From Bacteriovoracaceae bacterium (GTDB lineage Bacteria > Bdellovibrionota > Bacteriovoracia > Bacteriovoracales > Bacteriovoracaceae), in assembly GCA_016784965.1 (NCBI GenBank), contig JADHTQ010000030.1, positions 1-51,595 on the forward strand: a DNA stretch of 51,595 nt, in the 5' to 3' direction. Shown in pieces: positions 1 through 7,686 of this stretch. How positions within the stretch are numbered: position 1 is the stretch's first letter; every line of letters begins with the position of its first letter. The notes beneath the pieces were generated by a model. That model saw only the letters and a program-made list of their open reading frames with translations. It did no database searches and was not told where the DNA came from. The position numbers and the translations under genes were made by a program.

Positions 1-26
1 AGTGTGTCCCACAAGTCTGCTGGCAC

Positions 27-1322
27 CTATATTTCTCGACAATCTGCAGTATCTGTCCCGAAGTCGCAGACGTTGTACGCGGCTCCTGGCCGTCCATCGT
101 CACACTCACCATCATGTGCGTATCGACAAGTATTATTTTCACTTAAGCTGGCACAATCGTTTTCATCCGTTTGTGCTGCACACACATTATATGGAGCACC
201 TGGTCGTCCATCATCACAAACTCCGTCATTGGCATATCGACAGGAATTGCTTGTATCTGGGGCGGCACTACAGTCATTTTCATCTGTTCCTGCTGCACAC
301 ACATTATAAGGAGCTCCAGGTCGTCCATCATCGCAAACACCATCATTGGCATACCGACAACTATTTGAGTTATCTACAGGTGGCGTGGGCGGAGTTGGTG
401 GTACTGGTGGAGTTGGAGGAGTTGGTGTGGTTGCTTGGCAGACATCGGCATGAGCGTTACATACTTCTGAAATCAAAGTTACATCCTCTCCTCTACAAGC
501 ATCATCTTGACAACGATTTGAAACCCTACATTGACCAGAAGTCACATAGTCAGTCTCTCCCCTCACCAAAATACCTTCAATATTAAGAGTGTCTCTATTA
601 AACACGGCAGAACCTGAGTTACCTCCATATGTATCTAGGTTGGCAACCAAATACCCTTTTGAGCTTTCAATACTCCGGACATTGGCCCCTTCGGCAATTT
701 TTGTTGGAAGACCACTTGGATGTCCAATGACAACAAGTGGTTCCCCAACAGAAATTGTCCCTGAGCTTCGCATACTTAGTGGAGTACGATCGGCAACTGC
801 TCTATCGAGCTGTACAACTGCCCAATCGGCGCCTCTAGCTTCTTGTGCTCGCCCCTTTAACTCTTTACAGTAATAGACATCAAGTGGCGCAAATTGTGTG
901 GTCACCTGCTGTGGCGCTTGAGTGTGAAAGCCAAATATAAAAGCGATATCATCACAAGATGCCTGGTTAGTGATACAATGTCCTGCAGTAATTACAATAT
1001 CTGCTCCCACTAAAAATCCAGAGCAAAATGCAGGGTTGGGCTGATCCCTAAATGGTTCAGCAGGACACAGGTTATAACTATCTCCAAGTGTCCCCGTGGG
1101 CACTTTAAATAGTCCTGAAACTTCTGTTAAATCCGCCCGCTTAACAAGAGCAACAGTGGAGTTTGAAAGCTCTAGCAGTGCAGGATTTGTTTCTTGATAG
1201 TAATCCAAACGATTATCTTCACCATAGATAACCTCTGGTACCCCTCCAAAGAATTGGGCCTGGCTTAAGTTAATAGTTAAAATGAAAACAAACAACGAAC
1301 AAACAAGTGCATTAATACGCAT
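27..1322 (-). CDS. Secreted trypsin-like serine protease with three C-terminal Cys-rich repeats
   Basis: This is a predicted exported S1-family endopeptidase of 431 residues. A signal peptide covers about residues 1-22 (hydrophobic core, then SQAQ). The catalytic triad is visible as TAGHC (H115), ADWAVVQL (D166) and GGNSGSAV (S236). A Pro/Thr-rich linker (about 299-317) leads to three nearly identical 36-39-residue modules (about 318-356, 357-395 and 396-431). Each has a CRYAxDGxCDDGRPGA...C...TDxxDC pattern that resembles calcium-binding LDL-receptor-A or LNR-type modules. The start has a G-rich ribosome site (AGGGGGG) just upstream. The protease fold is certain; the modules probably anchor it to a surface or substrate, which is inference. 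It is monocistronic as far as can be seen. Confidence 0.9.
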   Translation of the reverse strand: MRINALVCSLFVFILTINLSQAQFFGGVPEVIYGEDNRLDYYQETNPALLELSNSTVALVKRADLTEVSGLFKVPTGTLGDSYNLCPAEPFRDQPNPAFCSGFLVGADIVITAGHCITNQASCDDIAFIFGFHTQAPQQVTTQFAPLDVYYCKELKGRAQEARGADWAVVQLDRAVADRTPLSMRSSGTISVGEPLVVIGHPSGLPTKIAEGANVRSIESSKGYLVANLDTYGGNSGSAVFNRDTLNIEGILVRGETDYVTSGQCRVSNRCQDDACRGEDVTLISEVCNAHADVCQATTPTPPTPPVPPTPPTPPVDNSNSCRYANDGVCDDGRPGAPYNVCAAGTDENDCSAAPDTSNSCRYANDGVCDDGRPGAPYNVCAAQTDENDCASLSENNTCRYAHDGECDDGRPGAAYNVCDFGTDTADCREI

Positions 1323-1517
1323 TCTACCCCCCTTAAATAATTTCTCTTACTAAAATCATCCGTAAACAAAGATGATTATAGGCCCATCAATACATTTATT
1401 GCAAAAGAGGTAAAAATTTTCCCCCCTTGGAAGCCTCTTATATAAGTATATCTAGGTGAGTAACAGATGCAAAGAATGGATATCTTACTTTTAATGTCAT
1501 AACAAAAATTGCCATCG

Positions 1518-2189
1518 TTAAAAACGAAACAGCAGATCTGTAAATGATGTTGTATCTTCATCATAGTGAACTTTGCTTTCTAGAAGGCGCATTGAAATGA
1601 AGGTAAAGTGCTTTTTTATTTTTTTAAAATAAAATGACTTGCTTCTTCTTTGTGCATAAACATCTTCAAAGCTCAACTCTTCCACTTGTCGCTTTAACTC
1701 CTTATCCGTAGGCACACTAAAGTATAGATACTTAACCTTTTGGGCCATGATGGGGAGTACATAATCAATTTCTTCTTCTGATAGGTATTGAAAAACAGAT
1801 GTACAAATTCCTAAATCAAAGCTTCTGTGTTTGTCTGCCTCTGTTTTACACCATGTCTCCAAGTCACATTTTAGTAGTTTCAACTTCATGCTAGAAACAG
1901 GTGCAAAAGTGCGATCTCGTTTAACCTTGTTAAAAGCATACGGTGATGGCTCTATGCCGAGTGCCTTATATGGCAAAAAACAATTCAAACTCTCTTTAAA
2001 TAAGTATCCAAGACCAAAACCAAAATCTATTATGCTACTTATATCGATATATTCACAAGCAAAAAGAGATTGCAGATAGCTAACATGATCTTTAGCGTTT
2101 GCAATGCCATCCATAGTGTCAAGTTCAGAATAATTTAGATCCCAATATCCCTGCACAAATCCTTTGGCACCTAATTTTTTACCAGGCAT
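1518..2189 (-). CDS. SAM-dependent class I methyltransferase
   Basis: A 223-residue cytoplasmic protein with a Rossmann methyltransferase core. Motif I is IIDFGFGLGYLF (about residues 56-67), followed by an acidic GIEPS strand end (motif II) and FDLGICTSVFQYL (motif IV region). It lacks a signal peptide, unlike most neighbours. The start is supported by an AAGGAG site six bases upstream of ATG. The substrate cannot be read from the sequence. Genes on both sides are exported proteins with no obvious link. Confidence 0.8.
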   Translation of the reverse strand: MPGKKLGAKGFVQGYWDLNYSELDTMDGIANAKDHVSYLQSLFACEYIDISSIIDFGFGLGYLFKESLNCFLPYKALGIEPSPYAFNKVKRDRTFAPVSSMKLKLLKCDLETWCKTEADKHRSFDLGICTSVFQYLSEEEIDYVLPIMAQKVKYLYFSVPTDKELKRQVEELSFEDVYAQRRSKSFYFKKIKKHFTFISMRLLESKVHYDEDTTSFTDLLFRF

Positions 2190-2407
2190 GAATTACTCCT
2201 TAAAAAAACAACACTAACATATTTGTTAAGCTTTATAATCAACAATACTGCCTACATTGTGAAAATTTATAAATAATGGAAACAGCACAAATTGCGCAAC
2301 AGGTCACACCACTCTAGATTTATTACAAGTAGAAGAAATTGTTTGGAAGCTCATAAAGTGGTAAAATCGACATTATACTAAAGGAAGTTATTGTAAAAAG
2401 GAGTTCT

Positions 2408-3481
2408 ATGATCTCAAAAAATGTCGTCATATCCAATTTAAAACTTATCTTTTACTTAGCTTGTACAATTATTTTTTTTACTAACAATGCAATTGGACTC
2501 AACAATGAAAAAGATGGCTTTCAAATTGAACGTGGTGATACTGCAATACTAGATGTTCACAGTGACTGTAAAAGTATTACCAACAATAGTGGTCACCAAT
2601 TATTTATACCGACAAAACACAGGTCACAGGAGTGGGAGAAATTTAAAAGTCATGCCAGCAGTATTGGTGTTACCCTCTCTGATTGTGCTGGAATTTTTTG
2701 GAGAGTATCTGCCTGGAGTCCTTGCGATATAACTGGTACCCAAACTAGGACTGTTGTGTGTGAAGAGATAGCTATTGGAGCCCCACCAACCATTGTTGAT
2801 AATTCCTTGTGTGAATTAAGTATGAAACCAGTCAGCATACAAACTGCACCTGCTGTTTGCCCCAACAGTGATAATTATTGTATGGGTACTACTTTTAGCC
2901 CCAGTAGTGGCTGTGGAGTATGTATTGGCACAAAGCCGATTATCAACTCTGTCTTACACTTAGTAGAGTCTACCTGTAATGAAAAATGTGTAAAATCAAT
3001 CGTCACAAAATGCGAAGGGGGCAATGAGTGCGGTGTCTCTCACTGTGATGAAGCCGGTAGTATGACAATGGGAGATACCAATACCCTTACAGTGGACTGT
3101 GCACCCGGTGAGGGGCTATGCCCAGACCTTGTCGACTGTGAGGTCGTTTGGTCTAAACCAGTTATAGCACCTGTAAACACCTGTTCAGTTGCGTGCCAAC
3201 GGGAGTCTATCCAAACTTGCAATGTTTCAGTAGACCATTGCGGACCTTTTAGCTGTAAGATGGGAGATCGATATATAACTATGGTAAGCAACTGCTCCCC
3301 AGGAGATGGCCTATGTCCCCCTTCATGCCTGATCATTAGTGGTTCGGATGTCACAATCAATTTAGAAGCATGTAAGTTAGATCCGGGATCATTTGATATA
3401 AATTTTGATTTGCCAATTGTTGATCCTGGAAGCCCAGGTATGGGTGTTTGGCGAGGATTTGACCCAGGTGGTTTTAATTAA
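2408..3481 (+). CDS. Secreted Cys-rich protein with a thrombospondin type 1-like segment
   Basis: A 357-residue exported protein. A signal peptide occupies about residues 1-30. Residues 98-151 follow a TSP1-like spacing (WRVSAWSPC, GTQTRTVVC, a later DNSLC and a closing Cys). Residues about 190-239 and 259-304 form two copies of a Cys-rich unit, each ending in a C-(A/S)-PG-(E/D)-GLCP pattern. The C-terminal tail is rich in Gly and Pro. The start has AAGGAG five bases upstream. TSP1 modules usually mediate extracellular adhesion, so a secreted or surface-binding role is inferred. The rest matches nothing I recognise. Confidence 0.75.
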   Translation: MISKNVVISNLKLIFYLACTIIFFTNNAIGLNNEKDGFQIERGDTAILDVHSDCKSITNNSGHQLFIPTKHRSQEWEKFKSHASSIGVTLSDCAGIFWRVSAWSPCDITGTQTRTVVCEEIAIGAPPTIVDNSLCELSMKPVSIQTAPAVCPNSDNYCMGTTFSPSSGCGVCIGTKPIINSVLHLVESTCNEKCVKSIVTKCEGGNECGVSHCDEAGSMTMGDTNTLTVDCAPGEGLCPDLVDCEVVWSKPVIAPVNTCSVACQRESIQTCNVSVDHCGPFSCKMGDRYITMVSNCSPGDGLCPPSCLIISGSDVTINLEACKLDPGSFDINFDLPIVDPGSPGMGVWRGFDPGGFN

Positions 3482-3488
3482 ATAAGCT

Positions 3489-4280
3489 TTACATCAACTT
3501 AAAAAATGCCCAAAAAAGTTCTGAAGCATTTTCTCCACTGGGATATGAGTAATCCATCCCTGGGTGCCCACCACTCCAAGCATGTCCCATATTTTCAACA
3601 ATCTTGACAGTTGAGGTGCCTTGCTCCATTGGCAAGTCTCTCAAAATAACACCGGCATTATCGGGGTGAACAATGCGATCAATACCTCCATGAATTACAT
3701 AAACGGGCCCTGCAGTCTTGTCTAAAAAATCTGGGTTAATATCAAATCCTTCAGGCCCTTTTTTCATTAATAACATCCCCTTCTTCATACCATCAGCGCG
3801 CTTGAATGAAACACTTGAATGAATCCCTGAGGCCTTAAAAATCTCTGGATAAAAAGAAGCTAACATACCCGCCATAGCACCACCGGCCGAAATCCCGGCA
3901 ACAAATATCTTGTCGGCATTAATTGGTTGCTCTTTTTTAATTTGTTCAACTAAGTCAACAATCATTTGAGGCTCAAAGCCACCTCTTTTTTGATTCTTCT
4001 GTTTAAACCAATTCCAACAGCCAATTAAGTTTTTTGAGTATTTTTGCTTGGGGTATAAAACGAAAAACTTCTCTCTTTGAGCAACCTCACTCATTCCTGT
4101 GAGTTTTTCAAAGTCTTCAGCGGTCTGATCACAACCATGTAACATCACAACCAAAGGATAACTGGCCCCTTGTCCTGCCGCATCTGGTACAAAGAGCTTA
4201 TATTCCAACTTAAATTGATTTTTAAAGCTATCTTGCACTGATTGCATAAAAACTTTAAACATCTTCATCATAGCATTCAT
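3489..4280 (-). CDS. PHB depolymerase-family esterase (alpha/beta hydrolase)
   Basis: A 263-residue hydrolase of the polyhydroxyalkanoate depolymerase/feruloyl-esterase-like family (Esterase_PHB). Evidence is the oxyanion strand VVMLHGCDQT (about 45-54), the nucleophile elbow GISAGGAM (S131), an Asp in IHGGIDRIVHPDN (about 205) and the catalytic His in MGHAWSGG. The spacing and the paired Cys residues are typical of the family. No clear signal peptide is visible. Its stop lies eight bases from that of the upstream plus-strand gene, so the two converge. The substrate may be short-chain PHA, aryl ester or another ester. Confidence 0.85.
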   Translation of the reverse strand: MNAMMKMFKVFMQSVQDSFKNQFKLEYKLFVPDAAGQGASYPLVVMLHGCDQTAEDFEKLTGMSEVAQREKFFVLYPKQKYSKNLIGCWNWFKQKNQKRGGFEPQMIVDLVEQIKKEQPINADKIFVAGISAGGAMAGMLASFYPEIFKASGIHSSVSFKRADGMKKGMLLMKKGPEGFDINPDFLDKTAGPVYVIHGGIDRIVHPDNAGVILRDLPMEQGTSTVKIVENMGHAWSGGHPGMDYSYPSGENASELFWAFFKLM

Positions 4281-4436
4281 GTATACACCCCAAAATTATG
4301 AAAAATTTATATATAACAGATTTTTTACAACTAGTTTTTTTAAAAATTATAGACAGTGTTTCTATTATCTACTAGAAGTATTAACCACATAGCAATTGTT
4401 TTAAATCAATCTTAGAATAACAAAAAAGGGGCATCT

Positions 4437-4844
4437 ATGAAATGTTTTATCTTATTAATGGCAGCACTACTGTCTTTTTCAACTTTAGCAACTGATCTTT
4501 GCAACTTAGAACTTGATGGCAGAAGCTTTTCAAATGTAGAAGATCCCGAGGAGCCTCAGTCGAGCTACTACTTTAAATATGTAAAAAGGGTAGACAACGT
4601 CACCATCTCAGAGCAACTGTTTAAAAGCACTCCTATACTTTCTGATTTTGACTATGAAGAATGTAAAAGTTCATTAACTGAGCTATATTTTAGCAGTCCA
4701 GAAACGATGGTCACCTATCGGGCCTTAAATACCTTTGAGGATAGTTGTGATGGCGGCAACTCTTATGGAGTGATTTATGATCCAAATGAGACAATTGTGG
4801 GATATATTAAAGATTCAGACTTCTACTGCTCACAAGATTATTAA
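4437..4844 (+). CDS. Small exported protein, unknown function
   Basis: A 135-residue protein with a clear signal peptide (MKCFILLMAALLSFSTLATD, cleavage likely after LAT). The mature part is acidic with five Cys residues, suggesting disulfides in the periplasm or outside the cell. I recognise no family. A G-rich ribosome site (AAAAAGGGGC) precedes the ATG. It converges with the next gene, with a long perfect inverted repeat between them. Confidence 0.65.
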   Translation: MKCFILLMAALLSFSTLATDLCNLELDGRSFSNVEDPEEPQSSYYFKYVKRVDNVTISEQLFKSTPILSDFDYEECKSSLTELYFSSPETMVTYRALNTFEDSCDGGNSYGVIYDPNETIVGYIKDSDFYCSQDY

Positions 4845-4858
4845 GCTTTTACTCTAGT

Positions 4859-4900
4859 TTTTAGCAAGCAGTCCAAACAAACTGGGACTGCTTGCTAAAA
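4859..4900. repeat. Perfect 16-bp inverted repeat between convergent genes
   Basis: The arms 4859-4874 and 4885-4900 are exact reverse complements with a 10-base loop and would form a strong hairpin. It lies between two convergent genes, where bidirectional terminators sit. However, the arms begin with T and end with A on both strands, so no U-run follows the hairpin in either direction. Termination is therefore plausible but not canonical. Confidence 0.6.
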
Positions 4901-4905
4901 AATAT

Positions 4906-5337
4906 TTATCTCATCATTGTAAGCTCAATGTCGTTCTGCATTATAAATGGACTTGCCAAGAAGTTAAGAGTTTCTTTTTGAGGAGCAAAACACCTAACTG
5001 AAGCAGCCATTTTGTTGTAAACCTCAGAAGCACTAACAATTAGCCTGTACTTTTGAAGTCTTTCATCCCAAAAGGTGGTATGAGTAACGGGACCTAGCTT
5101 GTTGACACAACTGTTTAGAGTAACAACAACTCTAATCAATGAAGCTGGTTGGCATAAGGCCTGTGGAGGGCAGGGCGGATAATAACTGTCCACACCAATA
5201 ATCTCTCCTTCTGAAATAAAAGAAATTGCCTGGTCACCTGGAGTGAGCTCAATAGTTTTAGCTGGAGTTTGAAGAGCTGCTTGAGCAGCGCTAATAAGTG
5301 CAATAAGAGTAATAACACTGATAATCAGTTTTTTCAT
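4906..5337 (-). CDS. Small exported protein, unknown function
   Basis: A 143-residue protein with a textbook signal peptide (MKKLIISVITLIALISAAQA, cleavage after AQA). The mature part has Cys residues near residues 82, 87 and 102 and near the C-terminus, and is mostly beta-like. I recognise no family. A run of G residues (AAAGGGGG) lies upstream of the start. Its stop is near the inverted repeat shared with the convergent gene. Confidence 0.65.
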   Translation of the reverse strand: MKKLIISVITLIALISAAQAALQTPAKTIELTPGDQAISFISEGEIIGVDSYYPPCPPQALCQPASLIRVVVTLNSCVNKLGPVTHTTFWDERLQKYRLIVSASEVYNKMAASVRCFAPQKETLNFLASPFIMQNDIELTMMR

Positions 5338-5520
5338 TTTTTTCCCCCTTTAGGATTTTTAGTTAAGAAATAATTTTGGCACATAAACGCGTCATAATTA
5401 CTGACTGACAAGTAGCATCTAAACAGTAAAAATTCAAATTATTTATGCTTAAAAATATGATTAGTTGCACTACTTACGTGTTGACATGGCGCACCATGCG
5501 GCAAGTTGACCCCGTTGTAA

Positions 5521-6087
5521 TTAGATATTTGCTTGAGCTTTTAGTTGCTCTAGCCGAGCATAAACTTTTTGGCGATCAATAGAAGCTCCAGTTGCACAAG
5601 CAAATGAAAATTCCTCTTGTTCGTTACTTCCGGGATTTAAAAAATTATTTGCTAAATAGGTCCTTTTAAAAAACGTCTTTTTTTCATCGTCAGAAATTTT
5701 TACAACAAACACAAGACCCTCGGTATTGTTTTTACCAACATGATCAATTTTAAAATCTATAATGTTAACCCATTTGATTTTCAACCAATTGTTAAGTGAT
5801 TCATCGGGAAAATATATAGCATCATGGTTGGCAGAAAAAAAATGAGTGGCCTTTTGTTTTTTTAAAACACCTATCAGCATAACAGTTGGTATTATCCACA
5901 AAACATACTTTATAAAGGTAGGAGTCTGATCATCAGGTTTATTGTACACATAATATGCTAAGGCATAAATTGCCAAGGCCCCCAAACCTATTAAAATACG
6001 AGCAGTAAGTATTTCCCATTTTTTTGTTTTACAAATTATCCCTTCGCTTTCACTCACCAATGGGGCATGCGGTATCACTTCATTCAA
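5521..6087 (-). CDS. Inner-membrane protein with two TM helices and a PH-like C-terminal part
   Basis: A 188-residue protein with hydrophobic helices at about 29-47 and 60-77, then a soluble beta-rich region (about 85-165). This layout resembles small bacterial PH-like/YcxB-type membrane proteins, but the similarity is only architectural. No enzyme motif is visible. The start has an AGGAG-like site upstream. The 183-base gap on its downstream side contains two TTGAC boxes and a short GC-rich stretch of unclear role. Confidence 0.6.
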   Translation of the reverse strand: MNEVIPHAPLVSESEGIICKTKKWEILTARILIGLGALAIYALAYYVYNKPDDQTPTFIKYVLWIIPTVMLIGVLKKQKATHFFSANHDAIYFPDESLNNWLKIKWVNIIDFKIDHVGKNNTEGLVFVVKISDDEKKTFFKRTYLANNFLNPGSNEQEEFSFACATGASIDRQKVYARLEQLKAQANI

Positions 6088-6187
6088 TTTTAGATCTCCT
6101 TTTATTTTTTTGTGACATTTTTTGGTAATGAAATATCTATCTTCTTATAAAGTCCCATTGATTTACATTCATCATAACATTGATTAG

Positions 6188-6541
6188 TTAAATAATTTTT
6201 ATCATTTGATCAAAAGTACTTTTCCAAAATCCAACTTTTTTTTCTGCCTTAATTTTCTCAAATTCTTCTGGAGTGTAAACAAGAATATCAATCGGTACAT
6301 TTAGGTCATATAGCTTAGGAAAGTCTAGTGGTCTTTTAATAAACTCTGTTTTGGTATCTTTAATTAAAAGAATATCCAGGTCACTATCAGTACTAAACTC
6401 GCGGGAAACAAAACTACCAAAGACATAGGCAGCCTCAACTTCTGTACATAATATGTTTTGTAACTTTTCTATGAACTGTTCTTTTGTCATTTCATTTAAA
6501 AATGACTGCTTTTTTTTAACAGTTGTCTTACTTGAGTTCAT
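6188..6541 (-). CDS. mntA: MNT-type nucleotidyltransferase of a HEPN/MNT pair
   Basis: A minimal nucleotidyltransferase of the polymerase-beta superfamily. The core motif is GSFVSREFSTDSDLDIL, the GSxxR...SDxDxL signature with both metal-binding Asp residues. In characterised HEPN/MNT systems this partner acts as the antitoxin, modifying or binding the HEPN RNase; that role is inferred here. I chose the ATG at 6541, overlapping the HEPN gene by 14 bases; an ATG at 6490 is an alternative. The open frame extends upstream to 6685, but that part lies inside the HEPN gene and is not expected to be translated. Confidence 0.8.
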   Translation of the reverse strand: MNSSKTTVKKKQSFLNEMTKEQFIEKLQNILCTEVEAAYVFGSFVSREFSTDSDLDILLIKDTKTEFIKRPLDFPKLYDLNVPIDILVYTPEEFEKIKAEKKVGFWKSTFDQMIKII

Positions 6542-6908
6542 CAAAGGCCCTATCGATAATAATTTGGGCAAACTTAAGTGCTTCTTGTGCTTGCTCCTTT
6601 GTAAAAAGATCACAAGGAGCTCCATCTGGTAATGCGTCCGGATACCTCGATGATATATAGTAAAGATCAAGGTTTCTGCCTGCATTTTCTACTGTATCAT
6701 TGGCTCCAATTGACTTGGCAATCATTGCAATGGAGTGCCCTCTTATTTCATATTCTTTGAAGTAAGCAATAGATTTAATGGCCTTTTCGGCAGCTTGTTG
6801 GCACATAAAACAAACCTGTGAATAAAATCCAGAATTGATGCCTTCTTTGGCCCACAAAAGATCATTTTGCGCTTGGTGAAGCCAATCATTTGCTCTTTTT
6901 TTTGACAT
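6528..6908 (-). CDS. hepT: HEPN-domain protein (toxin-like partner of MNT)
   Basis: A 126-residue all-helical HEPN protein. Recognisable features are the N-terminal ANDWLHQAQNDLLWAK, the CQQAAEKAIKSI helix and a later RGHSIAMI segment. These match the HEPN family found next to minimal nucleotidyltransferases. The classic RxxxxH RNase motif is not obvious, so catalytic activity is uncertain. It starts six bases after the HTH-like gene and overlaps the MNT gene, so the three are almost certainly co-transcribed. Confidence 0.8.
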   Translation of the reverse strand: MSKKRANDWLHQAQNDLLWAKEGINSGFYSQVCFMCQQAAEKAIKSIAYFKEYEIRGHSIAMIAKSIGANDTVENAGRNLDLYYISSRYPDALPDGAPCDLFTKEQAQEALKFAQIIIDRAFDELK

Positions 6909-6914
6909 ATTTAT

Positions 6915-7118
6915 CTACCAGGTAACAGGATAACAGTTGTCCAATTGGAGGAACACTTTGATTAATGTTTCTCTTTTTGCTTCAGAGTGGCCAAGCAGGA
7001 TATTTTTTAGCTCTAATAAGCTAATATCACCAATTATAGCGGCTTTTGTATAGGGGATAGCATTTTCTTCGATAATTTCTTTTATGTTAAATGCTAGACG
7101 TTGATCTATATTTTTCAT
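6915..7118 (-). CDS. Small putative HTH protein upstream of HEPN/MNT
   Basis: A 67-residue protein whose helical pattern (NIKEIIEENAIPYTKAA, then LLELKNILLGHSE, then TLIKVFLQL) is compatible with a compact XRE/Cro-like helix-turn-helix. It lies six bases before the HEPN gene on the same strand. A promoter-like sequence sits directly before its ATG. An autoregulator of the toxin-antitoxin-like operon is the natural reading. The fold assignment is tentative. Confidence 0.55.
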   Translation of the reverse strand: MKNIDQRLAFNIKEIIEENAIPYTKAAIIGDISLLELKNILLGHSEAKRETLIKVFLQLDNCYPVTW

Positions 7119-7124
7119 TCCAAC

Positions 7125-7152
7125 ATTATAGATGATTCACATTATATGGCAA
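7125..7152 (-). promoter_or_regulatory. Sigma70-like promoter of the HTH-HEPN-MNT operon
   Basis: On the minus strand a TTGCCA box (7147-7152) is separated by 16 bases from TATAAT (7125-7130). The -10 lies only six bases from the ATG, so the transcript would be almost leaderless. A second TATAAT at 7141-7146 could give a short leader. TATAATGT occurs twice, 16 bases apart, and TGATT/AATCA half-sites flank the region. These could be operator elements for the HTH protein. Confidence 0.45.
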
Positions 7153-7212
7153 TCATTAAGCTAAATAAATTGCAACCACTTTGATCATTTGCCCCTCATA
7201 CTCAACATTTTG

Positions 7213-7644
7213 TTAAGGAACACAGATAGTTGGAGTACTTGGTCTATCAGTCGGTAATGCACTATGTTCTCCAAATAAGCGCACTGCCTTATAGACATAC
7301 CAGGCCCGAAAAGAACTCATGCCATCGGCCAGACATATTTCTTTTAAAATATCATCTGCGCTCTTTCTGTGCTCTATGTGGCTTAGATGCCCTTCCCTCA
7401 TTAACTGATAGAGAGCATCATGTACTAAAGATCCGCGCATAAAAGTCAAAGTGTCAATTGATGGACCACTTGGACCGTCCCAAGCATAAAACTTTTTGAT
7501 AATCAGGTGCCCCTCTATAGACAATTGTATAAATTGTGTATCTATTGCAGCCTGGGGTAAAACTTTGATCCAAATGTCATACTCTTGCATCAATTGGTAT
7601 TTATAGTGCGTAAGTTTACGATAGCATGCCTTATTTGCTGTCAT
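7213..7644 (-). CDS. DUF1353-like protein
   Basis: A 143-residue cytoplasmic protein. The segment AWDGPSGPSIDTLTFMRGS followed by LVHDALYQLM matches the conserved core of DUF1353, a small family seen in phages and bacterial genomes with conserved D and HD residues. The function of the family is not established. AGGA lies seven bases upstream of the start. A phage or mobile origin is possible, but no other phage gene is near. Confidence 0.6.
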   Translation of the reverse strand: MTANKACYRKLTHYKYQLMQEYDIWIKVLPQAAIDTQFIQLSIEGHLIIKKFYAWDGPSGPSIDTLTFMRGSLVHDALYQLMREGHLSHIEHRKSADDILKEICLADGMSSFRAWYVYKAVRLFGEHSALPTDRPSTPTICVP

Positions 7645-7686
7645 TATTATTCCTGTTTTTTTTGATTTTTTTAATATTGCGATATA

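Noticed and set aside
2-586. Long open frame on the plus strand opposite the trypsin gene
   Set aside because: It is rich in His, Leu and Tyr as expected for the antisense of the repeated Cys-rich modules. The minus-strand gene has a signal peptide and a catalytic triad.
1376-1564. 62-codon open frame on the minus strand
   Set aside because: It overlaps the 3' end of the methyltransferase gene, lacks a ribosome site and family resemblance, and has a low-complexity composition.
4859-4900. Canonical bidirectional terminator
   Set aside because: The hairpin is perfect, but T precedes and A follows the stem on both strands, so no U-run is made. It is listed as a repeat instead.
5478-5520. GC-rich segment with two TTGAC boxes and a short CATGG/CCATG stem
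   Set aside because: No -10 match at the right distance and the stem is too short for a terminator; no function can be supported.
6542-6685. N-terminal extension of the MNT protein
   Set aside because: The open frame reaches 6685 but lies wholly inside the HEPN gene in another frame and does not match the nucleotidyltransferase family.
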